A stretch of 64,000 bases of DNA, taken from positions 1-64,000 of the forward strand of contig CASFOP010000009.1 in assembly GCA_949296525.1 (NCBI GenBank), written 5' to 3'. A program made the translations under genes and the position numbers. The first letter of the stretch is position 1. Every line of letters begins with the position of its first letter. Source of the stretch: an uncultured bacterium. GTDB lineage: Bacteria; Elusimicrobiota; Elusimicrobia; Elusimicrobiales; Elusimicrobiaceae. The notes below the pieces were generated by a model. The model made no database searches and was not told the origin of the DNA. It saw only the letters and a list, made by a program, of their open reading frames with translations. Below are positions 16,559-24,799 of the stretch, piece after piece.

Positions 16559-16684
16559 TGATGTCCAGGCCTAAAGACCTAAATTTATACTGGGCCTGTA
16601 AAACTTAAAAACAGGGCCCAAAACACCCGGTATTTTGGGTCTTAAGACTCTGGGTTTTTTGCAAGGAAAGCCTAGAATAACAGT

Positions 16685-16948
16685 ATGAAAAACACATGGA
16701 ACTGGATTAAACAATTTTTTACTTTTCCCGTTGTCCGCCCTTACTGGCGTGCAGGAGACGGTTTTGCCGAAACGGAAGTAGTGGACTTAACCCCCCAGGA
16801 AAGGGCTTATGTCAGCTTACAAACCCACCGCATGCTGCTCTTAAAGCGGGCTCAACAATACCGACGCACGAAAAAACAAAACTGGGAAATTTCCCTGCCT
16901 ATCAGCCCGGCACATGCCAGCATTTATGAAATATACAATGCGCGCTAA
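16685..16948 (+). CDS. Small hypothetical protein
   Basis: An 87-residue protein that I do not recognise, starting MKNTWNWIKQFFTFPVV. It is rich in aromatic residues at the N-terminus and basic in the middle (LLLKRAQQYRRTKKQN). It has no clear signal peptide or transmembrane helix. Support for being real: TAGAAT six bases before the ATG, as in other leaderless genes here, and a terminator after the stop. A perfect ten-base palindrome GTCTTAAGAC (16639-16648) lies just upstream of the -10 and might be an operator. Confidence 0.55.
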   Translation: MKNTWNWIKQFFTFPVVRPYWRAGDGFAETEVVDLTPQERAYVSLQTHRMLLLKRAQQYRRTKKQNWEISLPISPAHASIYEIYNAR

Positions 16949-16980
16949 ATAAATAGCAGAAACTTCCAAATAATGAAATT

Positions 16981-17010
16981 CCCCGGACTTATGCCCGGGG
17001 TTTCTTATAT
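16981..17010 (+). terminator. Terminator after the small protein
   Basis: The stem CCCCGG/CCGGGG is followed by TTTCTTATAT. The rest of 17011-17133 shows nothing recognisable. Confidence 0.7.
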
Positions 17011-17133
17011 TTTCAAATATCAGCTTCGCCTGATTTAGCCCACCGATGACAGACAAAAAAACGCCGTTTTCCTGCGGCGGAATTTCCATTTTTCCGTTCG
17101 ACACACGGAGTATTCCATAAGGACTCAATAAAT

Positions 17134-17156
17134 ATCCCCCGGCGGAACCGGGGGAT
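17134..17156 (-). terminator. Hairpin downstream of the PPC-domain gene
   Basis: Nine-base arms ATCCCCCGG/CCGGGGGAT lie 43 bases beyond the stop of the minus-strand gene; on that strand they are followed by TATTTATTGAG. Confidence 0.6.
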
Positions 17157-17198
17157 TTCAAAATACCTTGCCTTTTACAGGCACAGGAAATAGTCCCG

Positions 17199-17627
17199 TC
17201 AGCCCCAAAGGGCCACTTTGGTTACTTTATCCATGCGGCGCACTTTCGGCTCGCCCACCAGCTCCTGTATATAAGCCTCTGCAATAAAGATTTTGGTGCC
17301 GGGCAACAAATGTCCGCCGGTAACCTGATAATCTTTATTGGCCATCATCACATGTGCATGCACACAGGGACGGTTGTCCTGAATGCTGATATTGCCCGAC
17401 AGATTTAACAGTTCCATCGGCTCGGCAATTACCTTTTTGTCATATTTCTTTTTGGACTGGTCATAAACGCTGATGGTGGCGTTTTCCACTGCACCGATCA
17501 CATTTACAATACCACATTTGACCTGATTGTCATGGCAAAAATCAGCCAAAGACTCCAGCAAGTCTTTTCCTTTGGGTAGCTTGAAAATATAAGTCCTTCC
17601 GGTTAAATAAGGTTTTTCTTCTGCCAT
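17199..17627 (-). CDS. PPC / DUF296 domain protein
   Basis: A 142-residue single-domain PPC (DUF296) protein: RTYIFKLPKGKDLLESL, GIVNVIGAVENATISVYD, LSGNISI and HAHVMMANKDYQVTGGHLLPGTKIFIAEAYIQEL. The three His residues (HAH and GGH) are the usual metal-binding set. Bacterial stand-alone PPC proteins have no settled function; plant relatives bind DNA with an AT-hook that is absent here. The long upstream frame is only the tail of the transketolase gene on the same strand. AAGGAG precedes the ATG at 17627. It lies 19 bases after the transketolase gene and is probably co-transcribed with it. Confidence 0.85.
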   Translation of the reverse strand: MAEEKPYLTGRTYIFKLPKGKDLLESLADFCHDNQVKCGIVNVIGAVENATISVYDQSKKKYDKKVIAEPMELLNLSGNISIQDNRPCVHAHVMMANKDYQVTGGHLLPGTKIFIAEAYIQELVGEPKVRRMDKVTKVALWG

Positions 17628-17646
17628 TTTATTCTCCTTAATATCG

Positions 17647-19992
17647 TCAGCGCCAGGGCCCCTCTTTGCGCCGCGCCAAATATGCTTTGACGGCGCGCAA
17701 CTGAGCCGGCGCGTCCATGCCCGCTTCTTCATAGACTTTTGACGCACTGCCGCTGCCCGGATAGGCTCCGCCCTTATGCGGCCACAGCGCGCAGGCGCGG
17801 CCCGCGTCGCTGTGCAGCCAGCCGTCCAGGGTGGGCAGCGTAAAATCGGTAATGCCGGTGGCTATCTGTTTCCAGGAAGGCGGCACCAGTTTATCCTGCT
17901 CCTCCTGCGGCAGCAGTTCAAACAATTCACGGCTGGACACATAAATCACCGCCAGATTCTGCTTTTCTTCTTTCAGTTTAGGCAATACTTCCTGTGCAAA
18001 AATACGGCCTGCACCCGTCCCCTGCACAAAAATCACACCGTCGGGCTCTCCCTGCGGTTTCATCATATAATACACGCCCTGAGCGGATTTTGTTGCAGAT
18101 TCCAGCCCCAGTGCGGCGCGGTCCAGATATTTATAAGACGGACGCACCACAAACGGGCTAAGCACCGCCGGCCGCAGCTGCAGGGCGCGGATAACCAGCG
18201 GCCAAATTTCGTCCACTTCCAGCGGGGTCAGCGTAATGCTTAATCCCTTGGGGAAATTGTCCTGCACCAGCTGCAAAGCCTGCGGGTCGGCATGCGTCGG
18301 GCCGTCTTCGCCCGTAGGCAGCCCCGCGTGGCCGCAGAAAAGTACCAGCGTATTGGGGTCTCCGCCGGCTTCACGGGCGGTTTGGTAACCAATGGCGTGC
18401 AGACGCGCCGCCACATGCGCAAACGCCAAAAATGCCGCGTAGGAAGACCACACGCCGATATGTTTGCCGTACGAAGAAATACCGCTGCAAATACCAGCCA
18501 AGGCATCTTCGCAAATGCCTCCGGCGGAAAGCTCGCGGCTGAGCGGATTGCTTACCGCATTATAAAACCCTTTTGGGAAATCTTTGGCAATTTTGCCCGC
18601 ATTGGTGGAACCGTACAAATCGGCCGACCCCGTCAGAATACAGCCGCCGCTTTGCTTGTTCAAATACGCCAGCACATCGGCCAACACGCCGCGCGTGGTG
18701 TAGCTTTCCCCAACCGCAAAAGCAAATTCGGCCGGAGGGAGAGCGGGGTCAAAATCCGTGTATATTTTTTGCACGTTTCCCAGCTCCGCGCGCTCATACC
18801 GGCCCAGCATACGCAATTCCGCCGCACGGCCCCGTATAAGTTGCGCCGCAAATGCCGCCGTATCTTTTTCTTTTTCCAGCGCTTCACGGAACGTTTGCAA
18901 AACGCCCCAATAGTTCTTTTCTATGTTTTCCGGCGTTTTGTCTCCTTCAAAACGGGGAAAAGAAACGCCAAATATTCGTTCAAATTCTTCCAGCGCACCG
19001 TAAAACTGCGGCGAGCAGAATTTATGTCCGGCACCGTGCGAAGCGCGGCCTTCTATGCCGTAGCGCCAACCTTTGACCGTGCGGTACACAATGGCCGTGG
19101 GCTGATTGCCCGGCAGCTGCAAAGCCAATTTTTGGGCGGCATAAATCTGTTCAAAATCATGCCCTTGCGGTACAAAAATTACGTTGAAATCATGAATGCG
19201 AAAAAGTTCCGGCGGCGTCCACTGTGCATAATCACCGGCATTTTCTCCGTCGTTGGTCACGCGGTCGCTTTCAATGGAGGCTTCGTTCCAGTCTATGTGG
19301 AAAATTACATTTTTTAACTGGGCCGTGGCAGCAGCAGCCAGCGTTTCGCTGACGCGGCCGGCCGTCAGGCCTCCTTCGCCTTCCAAAATGTTAACCACGG
19401 GGCAGTTTCCCCCGTATGTATCTGCGGCAGCTATGCCCAGCCCGACGGCGGAAGCGTCCCCCACACCGCTGGCTCCGGTGGACGTCCACACAAAAGGCAC
19501 CAACGGCTCCGGATGGCCGCCCAAAGGCTTGCTGTGAAATTTTTCAAACAGCGGCGTCCCCTGCGCTTTATTGTGGCGGAAGCCCAGCAAATCCTCCAGC
19601 CGCAGCCGGTCTTTCTCTTGTTCGGCCAGCAAAGCCGGCTGGGCAATGCGTACGCATTCGTTGCGCAGCGCCCACAGGGCGTACAGCCCCAGCGCTTTAT
19701 GTCCGGCGGCATAAGACAAAATATCCGCATCTTTTCGGCGCGGGGCGGCCAGCTCATAGGCCATAATTTTATAAAGCAGGCTTTCTACAATTCGGCCCGA
19801 AGAAATGCTGCCGCCCGGATGGCCGGAAGTGGGCACAAAATTGTACAGCACCGCCACCAAAGCGCGGTAAGCCGCGTCCAGTTTTTCCAGTTGGGCTTTT
19901 TCGGTTTCTGGTAGGCGGTATTTTTCATTTTGCAAAAAATCGGTAATATTCACATACTGCGAACGTTTGGCGGAAGATGTCGGTGTTTTCAT
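17647..19992 (-). CDS. Transketolase-family enzyme (divergent)
   Basis: A 781-residue thiamine-diphosphate enzyme with the three transketolase domains. N-terminal: TSGHPGGSISSGRIVESLL, the cofactor-metal region EGEGGLTAGRVSET with DWNEASIESDRV, and RASHGAGHKF. Middle: GSADLYGSTNAGKIAKDFP, FCGHAGLPTGEDGPTHADPQALQL. C-terminal: VIFVQGTGAGRIFAQEVLP. Compared with classic transketolase, the GDG of the cofactor site reads GEG. It is longer than the usual 660 residues. It likely interconverts sugar phosphates, but the substrate may differ. The ATG at 19992 overlaps the M42 peptidase stop (ATGA). Confidence 0.8.
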   Translation of the reverse strand: MKTPTSSAKRSQYVNITDFLQNEKYRLPETEKAQLEKLDAAYRALVAVLYNFVPTSGHPGGSISSGRIVESLLYKIMAYELAAPRRKDADILSYAAGHKALGLYALWALRNECVRIAQPALLAEQEKDRLRLEDLLGFRHNKAQGTPLFEKFHSKPLGGHPEPLVPFVWTSTGASGVGDASAVGLGIAAADTYGGNCPVVNILEGEGGLTAGRVSETLAAAATAQLKNVIFHIDWNEASIESDRVTNDGENAGDYAQWTPPELFRIHDFNVIFVPQGHDFEQIYAAQKLALQLPGNQPTAIVYRTVKGWRYGIEGRASHGAGHKFCSPQFYGALEEFERIFGVSFPRFEGDKTPENIEKNYWGVLQTFREALEKEKDTAAFAAQLIRGRAAELRMLGRYERAELGNVQKIYTDFDPALPPAEFAFAVGESYTTRGVLADVLAYLNKQSGGCILTGSADLYGSTNAGKIAKDFPKGFYNAVSNPLSRELSAGGICEDALAGICSGISSYGKHIGVWSSYAAFLAFAHVAARLHAIGYQTAREAGGDPNTLVLFCGHAGLPTGEDGPTHADPQALQLVQDNFPKGLSITLTPLEVDEIWPLVIRALQLRPAVLSPFVVRPSYKYLDRAALGLESATKSAQGVYYMMKPQGEPDGVIFVQGTGAGRIFAQEVLPKLKEEKQNLAVIYVSSRELFELLPQEEQDKLVPPSWKQIATGITDFTLPTLDGWLHSDAGRACALWPHKGGAYPGSGSASKVYEEAGMDAPAQLRAVKAYLARRKEGPWR

Positions 19993-21029
19993 ACGTATTT
20001 CAGCCCCTTTAGCCCTTTTTCCAGCACGGCGCACAGCAAATCCGTCGCCGCCTGGATATCTTTTTCGTCCGTAACTTCCACATTGGAATGGATGTTGCGC
20101 GTGGGAATGGACAGTGCACAGGAAGCAATACCCGTGCGGGAACGGTGAATGGCCCCCGCATCGTTGCCGCCGCGCGGCGCAATACGCACCTGGTGGCGGA
20201 TATTTTCTTTGCGGCACAAATCCGTTAAATCGTCAAACAGCCACTTGGGCGTAATAGTGGCCGCATCTATGGCGCTGACGGCCACGCCGCCGCCCAAACG
20301 CACCAAATAATCCTGCGGACGGCACAGCGGAATGTCCGCCGCACCCGTCGTATCTATGGCCAGCGCCGCGTCCGCCTCCAGCCCAAACGCCGCCGTTCCC
20401 GCGCCGCGCAGGCCGACTTCTTCCTGTACGGAAAACACGGCATGCACGCCAAGCAACGGTTTTTCCACACGTTTTAAAGCTTCCAGCAGACAAAAACATC
20501 CTACGCGGTTATCAAAGGCTTTGGAACACAAACGCCCGTTTCCAAAACGCACAAAAGGGCGTTCCAGCGTGACAAAATCCCCCAGCGCCACGGTCTGTGC
20601 CGCTTCCTGGCCGGACAGCCCCACATCAATAAACAAATCGGAAAGCGGTACGGCTTTGCCGCGCTCGGCTTCCTGCGTGATATGCGCCGGCTTGGTGCCG
20701 ATAACGCCCGTAATCGGCCCCGAAGCGGTATGCACCGTTACGCGCTGAGCCAGCAGCGTGCGCGGGTCTATGCCACCCACGGTAATGAAAGACAAAAAAC
20801 CGTCCGGAGAAATATACTTGACCATCAGGCCCACTTCATCCATATGGGCGCACAAAATGATTTTATGCGGGCCGGTGCCTTTGCGGTAAGCAATGAGGTT
20901 GCCCAAAGTGTCCGTATGGGCGGGCAGGCCCAGTGCCTGCAGCTGTGCGGCGATTTCGGCGCGCACAGCGTCTTCACGGCCGGACACTCCGTTTAGCTGC
21001 GTCAGCTTTTCCAAATTGTTCAAATCCAT
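19989..21029 (-). CDS. M42 family metalloaminopeptidase
   Basis: A 346-residue dinuclear aminopeptidase of the FrvX/YsdC group. Motifs: GVSGREDAVRAEI, CAHMDEVGLMVKYI (first metal His and Asp), SKAFDNRVGCF, FSVQEEVGLRGAGT (catalytic Glu), AIDTTGAAD and the final IPTRNIHSNVE with a metal His. It is a cytoplasmic, large self-compartmentalising peptidase family that trims peptides. I chose the ATG at 21029, with GGGAG just upstream, over a GTG 15 bases earlier. It is coupled to the downstream transketolase. Confidence 0.92.
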   Translation of the reverse strand: MDLNNLEKLTQLNGVSGREDAVRAEIAAQLQALGLPAHTDTLGNLIAYRKGTGPHKIILCAHMDEVGLMVKYISPDGFLSFITVGGIDPRTLLAQRVTVHTASGPITGVIGTKPAHITQEAERGKAVPLSDLFIDVGLSGQEAAQTVALGDFVTLERPFVRFGNGRLCSKAFDNRVGCFCLLEALKRVEKPLLGVHAVFSVQEEVGLRGAGTAAFGLEADAALAIDTTGAADIPLCRPQDYLVRLGGGVAVSAIDAATITPKWLFDDLTDLCRKENIRHQVRIAPRGGNDAGAIHRSRTGIASCALSIPTRNIHSNVEVTDEKDIQAATDLLCAVLEKGLKGLKYV

Positions 21030-21169
21030 GTTACTCCCGTACACGCGCGTACTAATGTATATTACATTATACTCACAAAGCCATTTTTTGGCAAGCGCGC
21101 CCCATTTGGCGCAGGCACGGAAAAATTGTAGAATACTTGTGATAAGTATATTTTTCAGGAGGACGCTTT

Positions 21170-22147
21170 ATGACCGTGTCTTACAAAGAGTTGGGCCTGG
21201 TTAACACCCGGGAGATGTTCAAAGATGCTATGGCGGGTGGTTATGCCATTCCGGCCTATAACTTTAACAATATGGAACAGCTGCAAGCCATTGTGACCGC
21301 CTGCGTGCAGACCGGATCTCCGGTAATTTTGCAGGTTTCCAAAGGCGCGCGCCAGTACGCCAATTCCACGCTGCTGCGCTGGATGGCCCGCGGCGCGGTG
21401 GAAATGATGAAAGAAATCGGCAAACCCGTGCCCCTGTGCCTGCATCTGGACCACGGCGACAGCTTTGAACTGTGCAAAGACTGCATTGACAACGGCTTCT
21501 CTTCCGTAATGATTGACGGCTCTCATCTGCCGTATGAAGAAAACATTGCTTTGACCAAAAAAGTGGTGGACTATGCCCACCAGCATGACGTAACCGTGGA
21601 AGGCGAACTGGGCGTGCTGGCCGGCATTGAAGACGAAGTATCCGCCGAGCACCACACCTACACCGATCCGGCCCAGGTGGAAGATTTCGTCAAACGCACG
21701 GGCGTGGACTCTTTGGCCATTTCCATCGGCACCTCTCACGGCGCTTACAAATTTAAAGTCAAACCCGGGGAAAAACTGCCCGAACTGCGCTTTGACATTT
21801 TGGAAGAAGTGTCCAAACGCCTGCCCGGCTTCCCCATCGTGTTGCACGGTTCTTCCAGCGTACCGCAGTGGGCCGTCAAACAAATCAACGAATACGGCGG
21901 CAAAATTGAAGACGCCGCCGGCGTGCCCGAAGAACAGCTGCGCAAAGCGGCCAAATCCGCCGTGTGCAAAATCAATGTGGACAGCGACGGCCGCCTGGTC
22001 ATGACCGCCACCATCCGCAAAATCTTCGCCACCAAACCCAGCGAATTTGACCCGCGCAAATACCTGGGCCCTGCCCGCGAAGAACTGATTAAAATGTACG
22101 CCGAAAAGAACCAGAACGTATTCGGTTCCGCCGGCCGCGTGAAATAA
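21170..22147 (+). CDS. fba: Class II fructose-bisphosphate aldolase
   Basis: A 325-residue zinc aldolase of glycolysis and gluconeogenesis. Seen: GYAIPAYNFNNMEQLQAI, LHLDHGDSFE (Zn His and catalytic Asp), VMIDGSHLPYEEN, EGELGVLAGIEDE, SIGTSHGAYKF (Zn His), LHGSSSVP (Zn His, phosphate), and KINVDSDGRL. The length and motifs are those of the class IIB type. AGGAGG precedes the ATG, and TAGAAT lies about 40 bases upstream. It is a single gene ending in a strong terminator. Confidence 0.96.
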   Translation: MTVSYKELGLVNTREMFKDAMAGGYAIPAYNFNNMEQLQAIVTACVQTGSPVILQVSKGARQYANSTLLRWMARGAVEMMKEIGKPVPLCLHLDHGDSFELCKDCIDNGFSSVMIDGSHLPYEENIALTKKVVDYAHQHDVTVEGELGVLAGIEDEVSAEHHTYTDPAQVEDFVKRTGVDSLAISIGTSHGAYKFKVKPGEKLPELRFDILEEVSKRLPGFPIVLHGSSSVPQWAVKQINEYGGKIEDAAGVPEEQLRKAAKSAVCKINVDSDGRLVMTATIRKIFATKPSEFDPRKYLGPAREELIKMYAEKNQNVFGSAGRVK

Positions 22148-22172
22148 TCAGCCTTGAGTTTACCAACCAAAA

Positions 22173-22198
22173 CCCCCGCTTAAACAAGCGGGGGTTTT
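22173..22198 (+). terminator. Terminator after fba
   Basis: The stem CCCCCGCTT/AAGCGGGGG has a four-base loop followed by TTTTCG. The A run on the other side may let it also end the minus-strand gene at 22230. Confidence 0.85.
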
Positions 22199-22229
22199 CG
22201 TATATATGGCAATGAACGGATACAACTGA

Positions 22230-22907
22230 TTATTGCTTAAGGATCTCGTTTATCTTTTGCCGGGTCTCCTGGCTGATTTCCCCACCCAGGCCACGGTTTT
22301 CCAGCTCCTGCATAAGGCTGCCCGTCCGGCGTTCGGCTATATCACGCTGCATATTATCGGCCGTCTGCTGCCTCTGCGCAGAGTCGGCCCCAATCCGGGA
22401 AAAGTCCGATTCGCGCGCGGACACGCTGCCCTGCCCCAGCCCCTCTCCGACCCCGGCCTGCAGTGGATTATTGGCGGCGGGCTGCTGGGCCTGGGTCTGT
22501 TGCGGGGCCGAGGCCGTCAAATCCCGCGCATGCAGGTATGTAGGCGAATAACTGCCTGAGGAAGCAGACGCAGAAGAGGAGGAGGAAGCCCCCGCGGATG
22601 CAGGCGGCGTCTGGGCGGAAGCATTTGTTTCCGCGGCGGCACGCTCCGGCTCTCCCGGATGTCGTATCGTGCCGGAAGTAACCGGCCGACTGACACTGCT
22701 TCCGGTAACAGGACGTGTTACGGAGGAACTCGTAAACGGGCGATTGACGCCGCCGGAGGTTACCGGCCGGGAAACACCCGAAACCGTACCGGGCCGGCTG
22801 ACCACAGAACTGGTCTGCGGGCGGTTGACGCTGCCCGATGTTACCGGTGCGGCAGAAAGCGGCGCGCACAGCGCGGCAGCTATACAGAATAAAAATAAAT
22901 TTTTCAT
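22230..22907 (-). CDS. Secreted Ser/Thr-Arg-Pro repeat protein
   Basis: A 225-residue protein with a signal peptide (ending PLSAAP). Residues 22-85 hold about seven degenerate nine- to eleven-residue repeats of the form VTSGSVxRPxT. A Ser/Ala-rich linker (GASSSSSASASSGS) follows, then a Gln-rich part and a helical C-terminal end (RQKINEILKQ). I know no family. The composition suggests an extended surface or cell-wall-spanning segment. It has a classical promoter and GAGGA before the ATG, unlike the leaderless genes nearby. Confidence 0.7.
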   Translation of the reverse strand: MKNLFLFCIAAALCAPLSAAPVTSGSVNRPQTSSVVSRPGTVSGVSRPVTSGGVNRPFTSSSVTRPVTGSSVSRPVTSGTIRHPGEPERAAAETNASAQTPPASAGASSSSSASASSGSYSPTYLHARDLTASAPQQTQAQQPAANNPLQAGVGEGLGQGSVSARESDFSRIGADSAQRQQTADNMQRDIAERRTGSLMQELENRGLGGEISQETRQKINEILKQ

Positions 22908-22925
22908 AAAATCCTCTTTTTATAT

Positions 22926-22953
22926 AGTATAAGGCACAAAGAACCCCTGTCAA
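22926..22953 (-). promoter_or_regulatory. Promoter of the secreted repeat protein
   Basis: TTGACA (22948-22953), a 16-base spacer and TATACT (22926-22931) on the minus strand: a near-consensus sigma-70 promoter. Confidence 0.75.
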
Positions 22954-22990
22954 GCCGCACTACCACCAACACAATATGCCATACTGGCGT

Positions 22991-24160
22991 TTACCGGCGG
23001 AAAATTTCGGTTACGCGGTCAAAAATCCCGTTGCACCAGGCAATGGCCATGCCGTAATTACTGACCGGCACGCCGGCACGGGCCAGACGGTGGACGCGGT
23101 TTAAAATCTGCGCGCGCGTCACCATACAGCCGCCGCATTGTACGGCCAGTTTGTAAGAAGACAAATCTTCCGGCAGCGGGTCCAAATTGGCGATTACGTC
23201 AAAATGCAGTTTCTTGCCCGTCTTTTTTTGCAGCCAGGCAGGAAGTTTCACACGCCCGATATCGTCACAGATATTGACGCTGTGGGAGCAGGACTCCAAA
23301 ATCAGCACTTTATCCCCCTCCTGTAAAGCATCTATTTTGGGCGTGCTGTTTAAAAATAAATCAAAGTCGCCTTTTAAACGGGAAAATAAAATGCTGAAAC
23401 TCGTCAGCGGTACAGAAGCAGGCACCACGGAACTGACAAAACCAAAGGCCTGTGAATCGGTTACCACCAGTTTGGGAGTATGCGTTTTCAGCCAGCCTTC
23501 CAGCTGCTGCGGCTGCAGGCCGATGCCCACGGAGTGCAAGTCCAGCACGCAGCGCATGGCCTGCACCTGCGGTAAAATCAGGCGGCCTTCGGGGGCGGAA
23601 GCATCTATGGGCATCACTAAAACCACTTCGTCGTTTTCTTGGATAAATCCGCCGAAAATATCGTCCTGCGCATAGGCGCTTTGCGGCAGGTGTTTGCGCA
23701 CGGCATCCAGCAGGACTTTTGCGTCCCCGCCGCGGCAGGAAAATTCTACCACGTCCGTTTTCGCCAAACGGGACGGAGCGGCGGGATAGATATCGCTTTT
23801 GTTGTGTACAAAGAAAAACGGCACGCCGCGCGCGCGGCACAAGGCGGCCAGCTCTTTTTCATAGTCGCCGAATGCTTCGGCAAAAACGATAATGGCCAGG
23901 TTGACCTGGTCCAGGATTTCTTTGGTTTTGGCTACGCGCTGCGCGCCCAGATCGGAGGCGTCGTCCAGCCCCGCCGTATCAATCAGCGTAACGGGGCCGA
24001 CGCCCAAAATTTCCATGATTTTTTTGACGGGGTCCGTCGTCGTGCCCGCCACGGCGGACACCAGGGCCGTATCCTGTCCGCTCAGCACGTTTACCAGTGA
24101 GCTTTTGCCCGCGTTCATCCGCCCAAAAATGCCGATATGCGGCCTGTTGAGTTTTACCAT
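22991..24160 (-). CDS. hydF: [FeFe]-hydrogenase maturation GTPase HydF
   Basis: A 389-residue scaffold protein that carries the 2Fe precursor to [FeFe]-hydrogenase. The N-terminal GTPase domain shows the P-loop GRMNAGKSS (13-21), TTTDPVKK, DTAGLDD and NKSD. The C-terminal cluster domain has ESCSHS (CxH) and VQCGGC, where most HydF proteins have His before the CxxC and this one has Gln. The ATG at 24160 is six bases after TATAAT, so the mRNA is probably leaderless; 14 extra upstream codons are unlikely to be used. HydE, HydG and the hydrogenase are not in the window. Confidence 0.92.
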   Translation of the reverse strand: MVKLNRPHIGIFGRMNAGKSSLVNVLSGQDTALVSAVAGTTTDPVKKIMEILGVGPVTLIDTAGLDDASDLGAQRVAKTKEILDQVNLAIIVFAEAFGDYEKELAALCRARGVPFFFVHNKSDIYPAAPSRLAKTDVVEFSCRGGDAKVLLDAVRKHLPQSAYAQDDIFGGFIQENDEVVLVMPIDASAPEGRLILPQVQAMRCVLDLHSVGIGLQPQQLEGWLKTHTPKLVVTDSQAFGFVSSVVPASVPLTSFSILFSRLKGDFDLFLNSTPKIDALQEGDKVLILESCSHSVNICDDIGRVKLPAWLQKKTGKKLHFDVIANLDPLPEDLSSYKLAVQCGGCMVTRAQILNRVHRLARAGVPVSNYGMAIAWCNGIFDRVTEIFRR

Positions 24161-24225
24161 GTACAAATTATATAAAATGCGCGGTTTGGAAAAGCAGTTC
24201 ATGATATAGCTGTTGAAACCCTACT

Positions 24226-24690
24226 TCACTCCAGAGTCCATAGCTTTGCAAAATTTCCCCCCGAAGAAAAATAAGCAATCACTGTTCCGTCATCAAATGC
24301 AACCATGAAATATTTAGTATTCGTGGGCAGAGGTCTTGCAATAGCAATAGAATCATCAAGATAAGCCATACTCCGGGAACCATACTGAAAAAGATTCGTT
24401 TCTTTTCCGCCCCATCCATGGGAAGTTACATCTTCTCCGGGAATTTGAATATCCAAAACAGACATATCCGCCGTATAACTTCCGTTAGCCAGCTTATACA
24501 CTTCATTGGCGCGCACAATGGATGCCACCATTTGTAAAGCTTCAGCCGCGCGGGCACGCTCCACCGTTTTTTCATACTGAGGTAAGGCAACAGCCGTCAA
24601 TATGTCGATAATCAAAACGACAACTAAAAGCTCTATCAGCGTAAAGCCGCCAAAAACGCCTTTAGAGCCGCATTTATTTTGCAGATACAT
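24226..24690 (-). CDS. Type IV pilin-like protein, no C-terminal Cys
   Basis: A 154-residue prepilin. The leader MYLQNKCGSKGVFGG precedes FTLIELLVVVLII; the helix continues with an unusual Asp (LIIDILTAVALPQY). The mature part has E5 and YKLANGSYTADMSVLDIQIPG. Unlike the other pilins here it has no cysteine after cleavage, so no disulfide-bonded D-region. The ATG at 24690 follows immediately after a shortened T-tract element. The frame is open to a TTG at 24714, which is less likely. It lies 66 bases upstream of hydF on the same strand. Confidence 0.83.
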   Translation of the reverse strand: MYLQNKCGSKGVFGGFTLIELLVVVLIIDILTAVALPQYEKTVERARAAEALQMVASIVRANEVYKLANGSYTADMSVLDIQIPGEDVTSHGWGGKETNLFQYGSRSMAYLDDSIAIARPLPTNTKYFMVAFDDGTVIAYFSSGGNFAKLWTLE

Positions 24691-24691
24691 T

Positions 24692-24714
24692 TTTTTATCA
24701 AAAAAACAAAGCAA
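24692..24714 (-). promoter_or_regulatory. Shortened T-tract promoter-like element
   Basis: TTGCTT (24709-24714), TG, only seven T, then GATAAAAA on the minus strand. The spacer to TAAAAA is about 11 bases. Five more T would restore the usual 16. As read it should be a poor promoter. Confidence 0.4.
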
Positions 24715-24799
24715 AGCCTTCTAAAATTACCTGTGCCCAAACCGCCCGCACCGCCAAGCATTAATGTATAATAAAATAAATACCCCTTTAGAGGTGATT

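Noticed and set aside
18292-19317. Long + strand open frame opposite transketolase
   Set aside because: Antisense shadow of a recognised enzyme; basic, low-quality composition.
24692-24714. TTG start at 24714 for the pilin at 24226
   Set aside because: It would translate the T-tract itself; the ATG at 24690 gives a normal prepilin leader.
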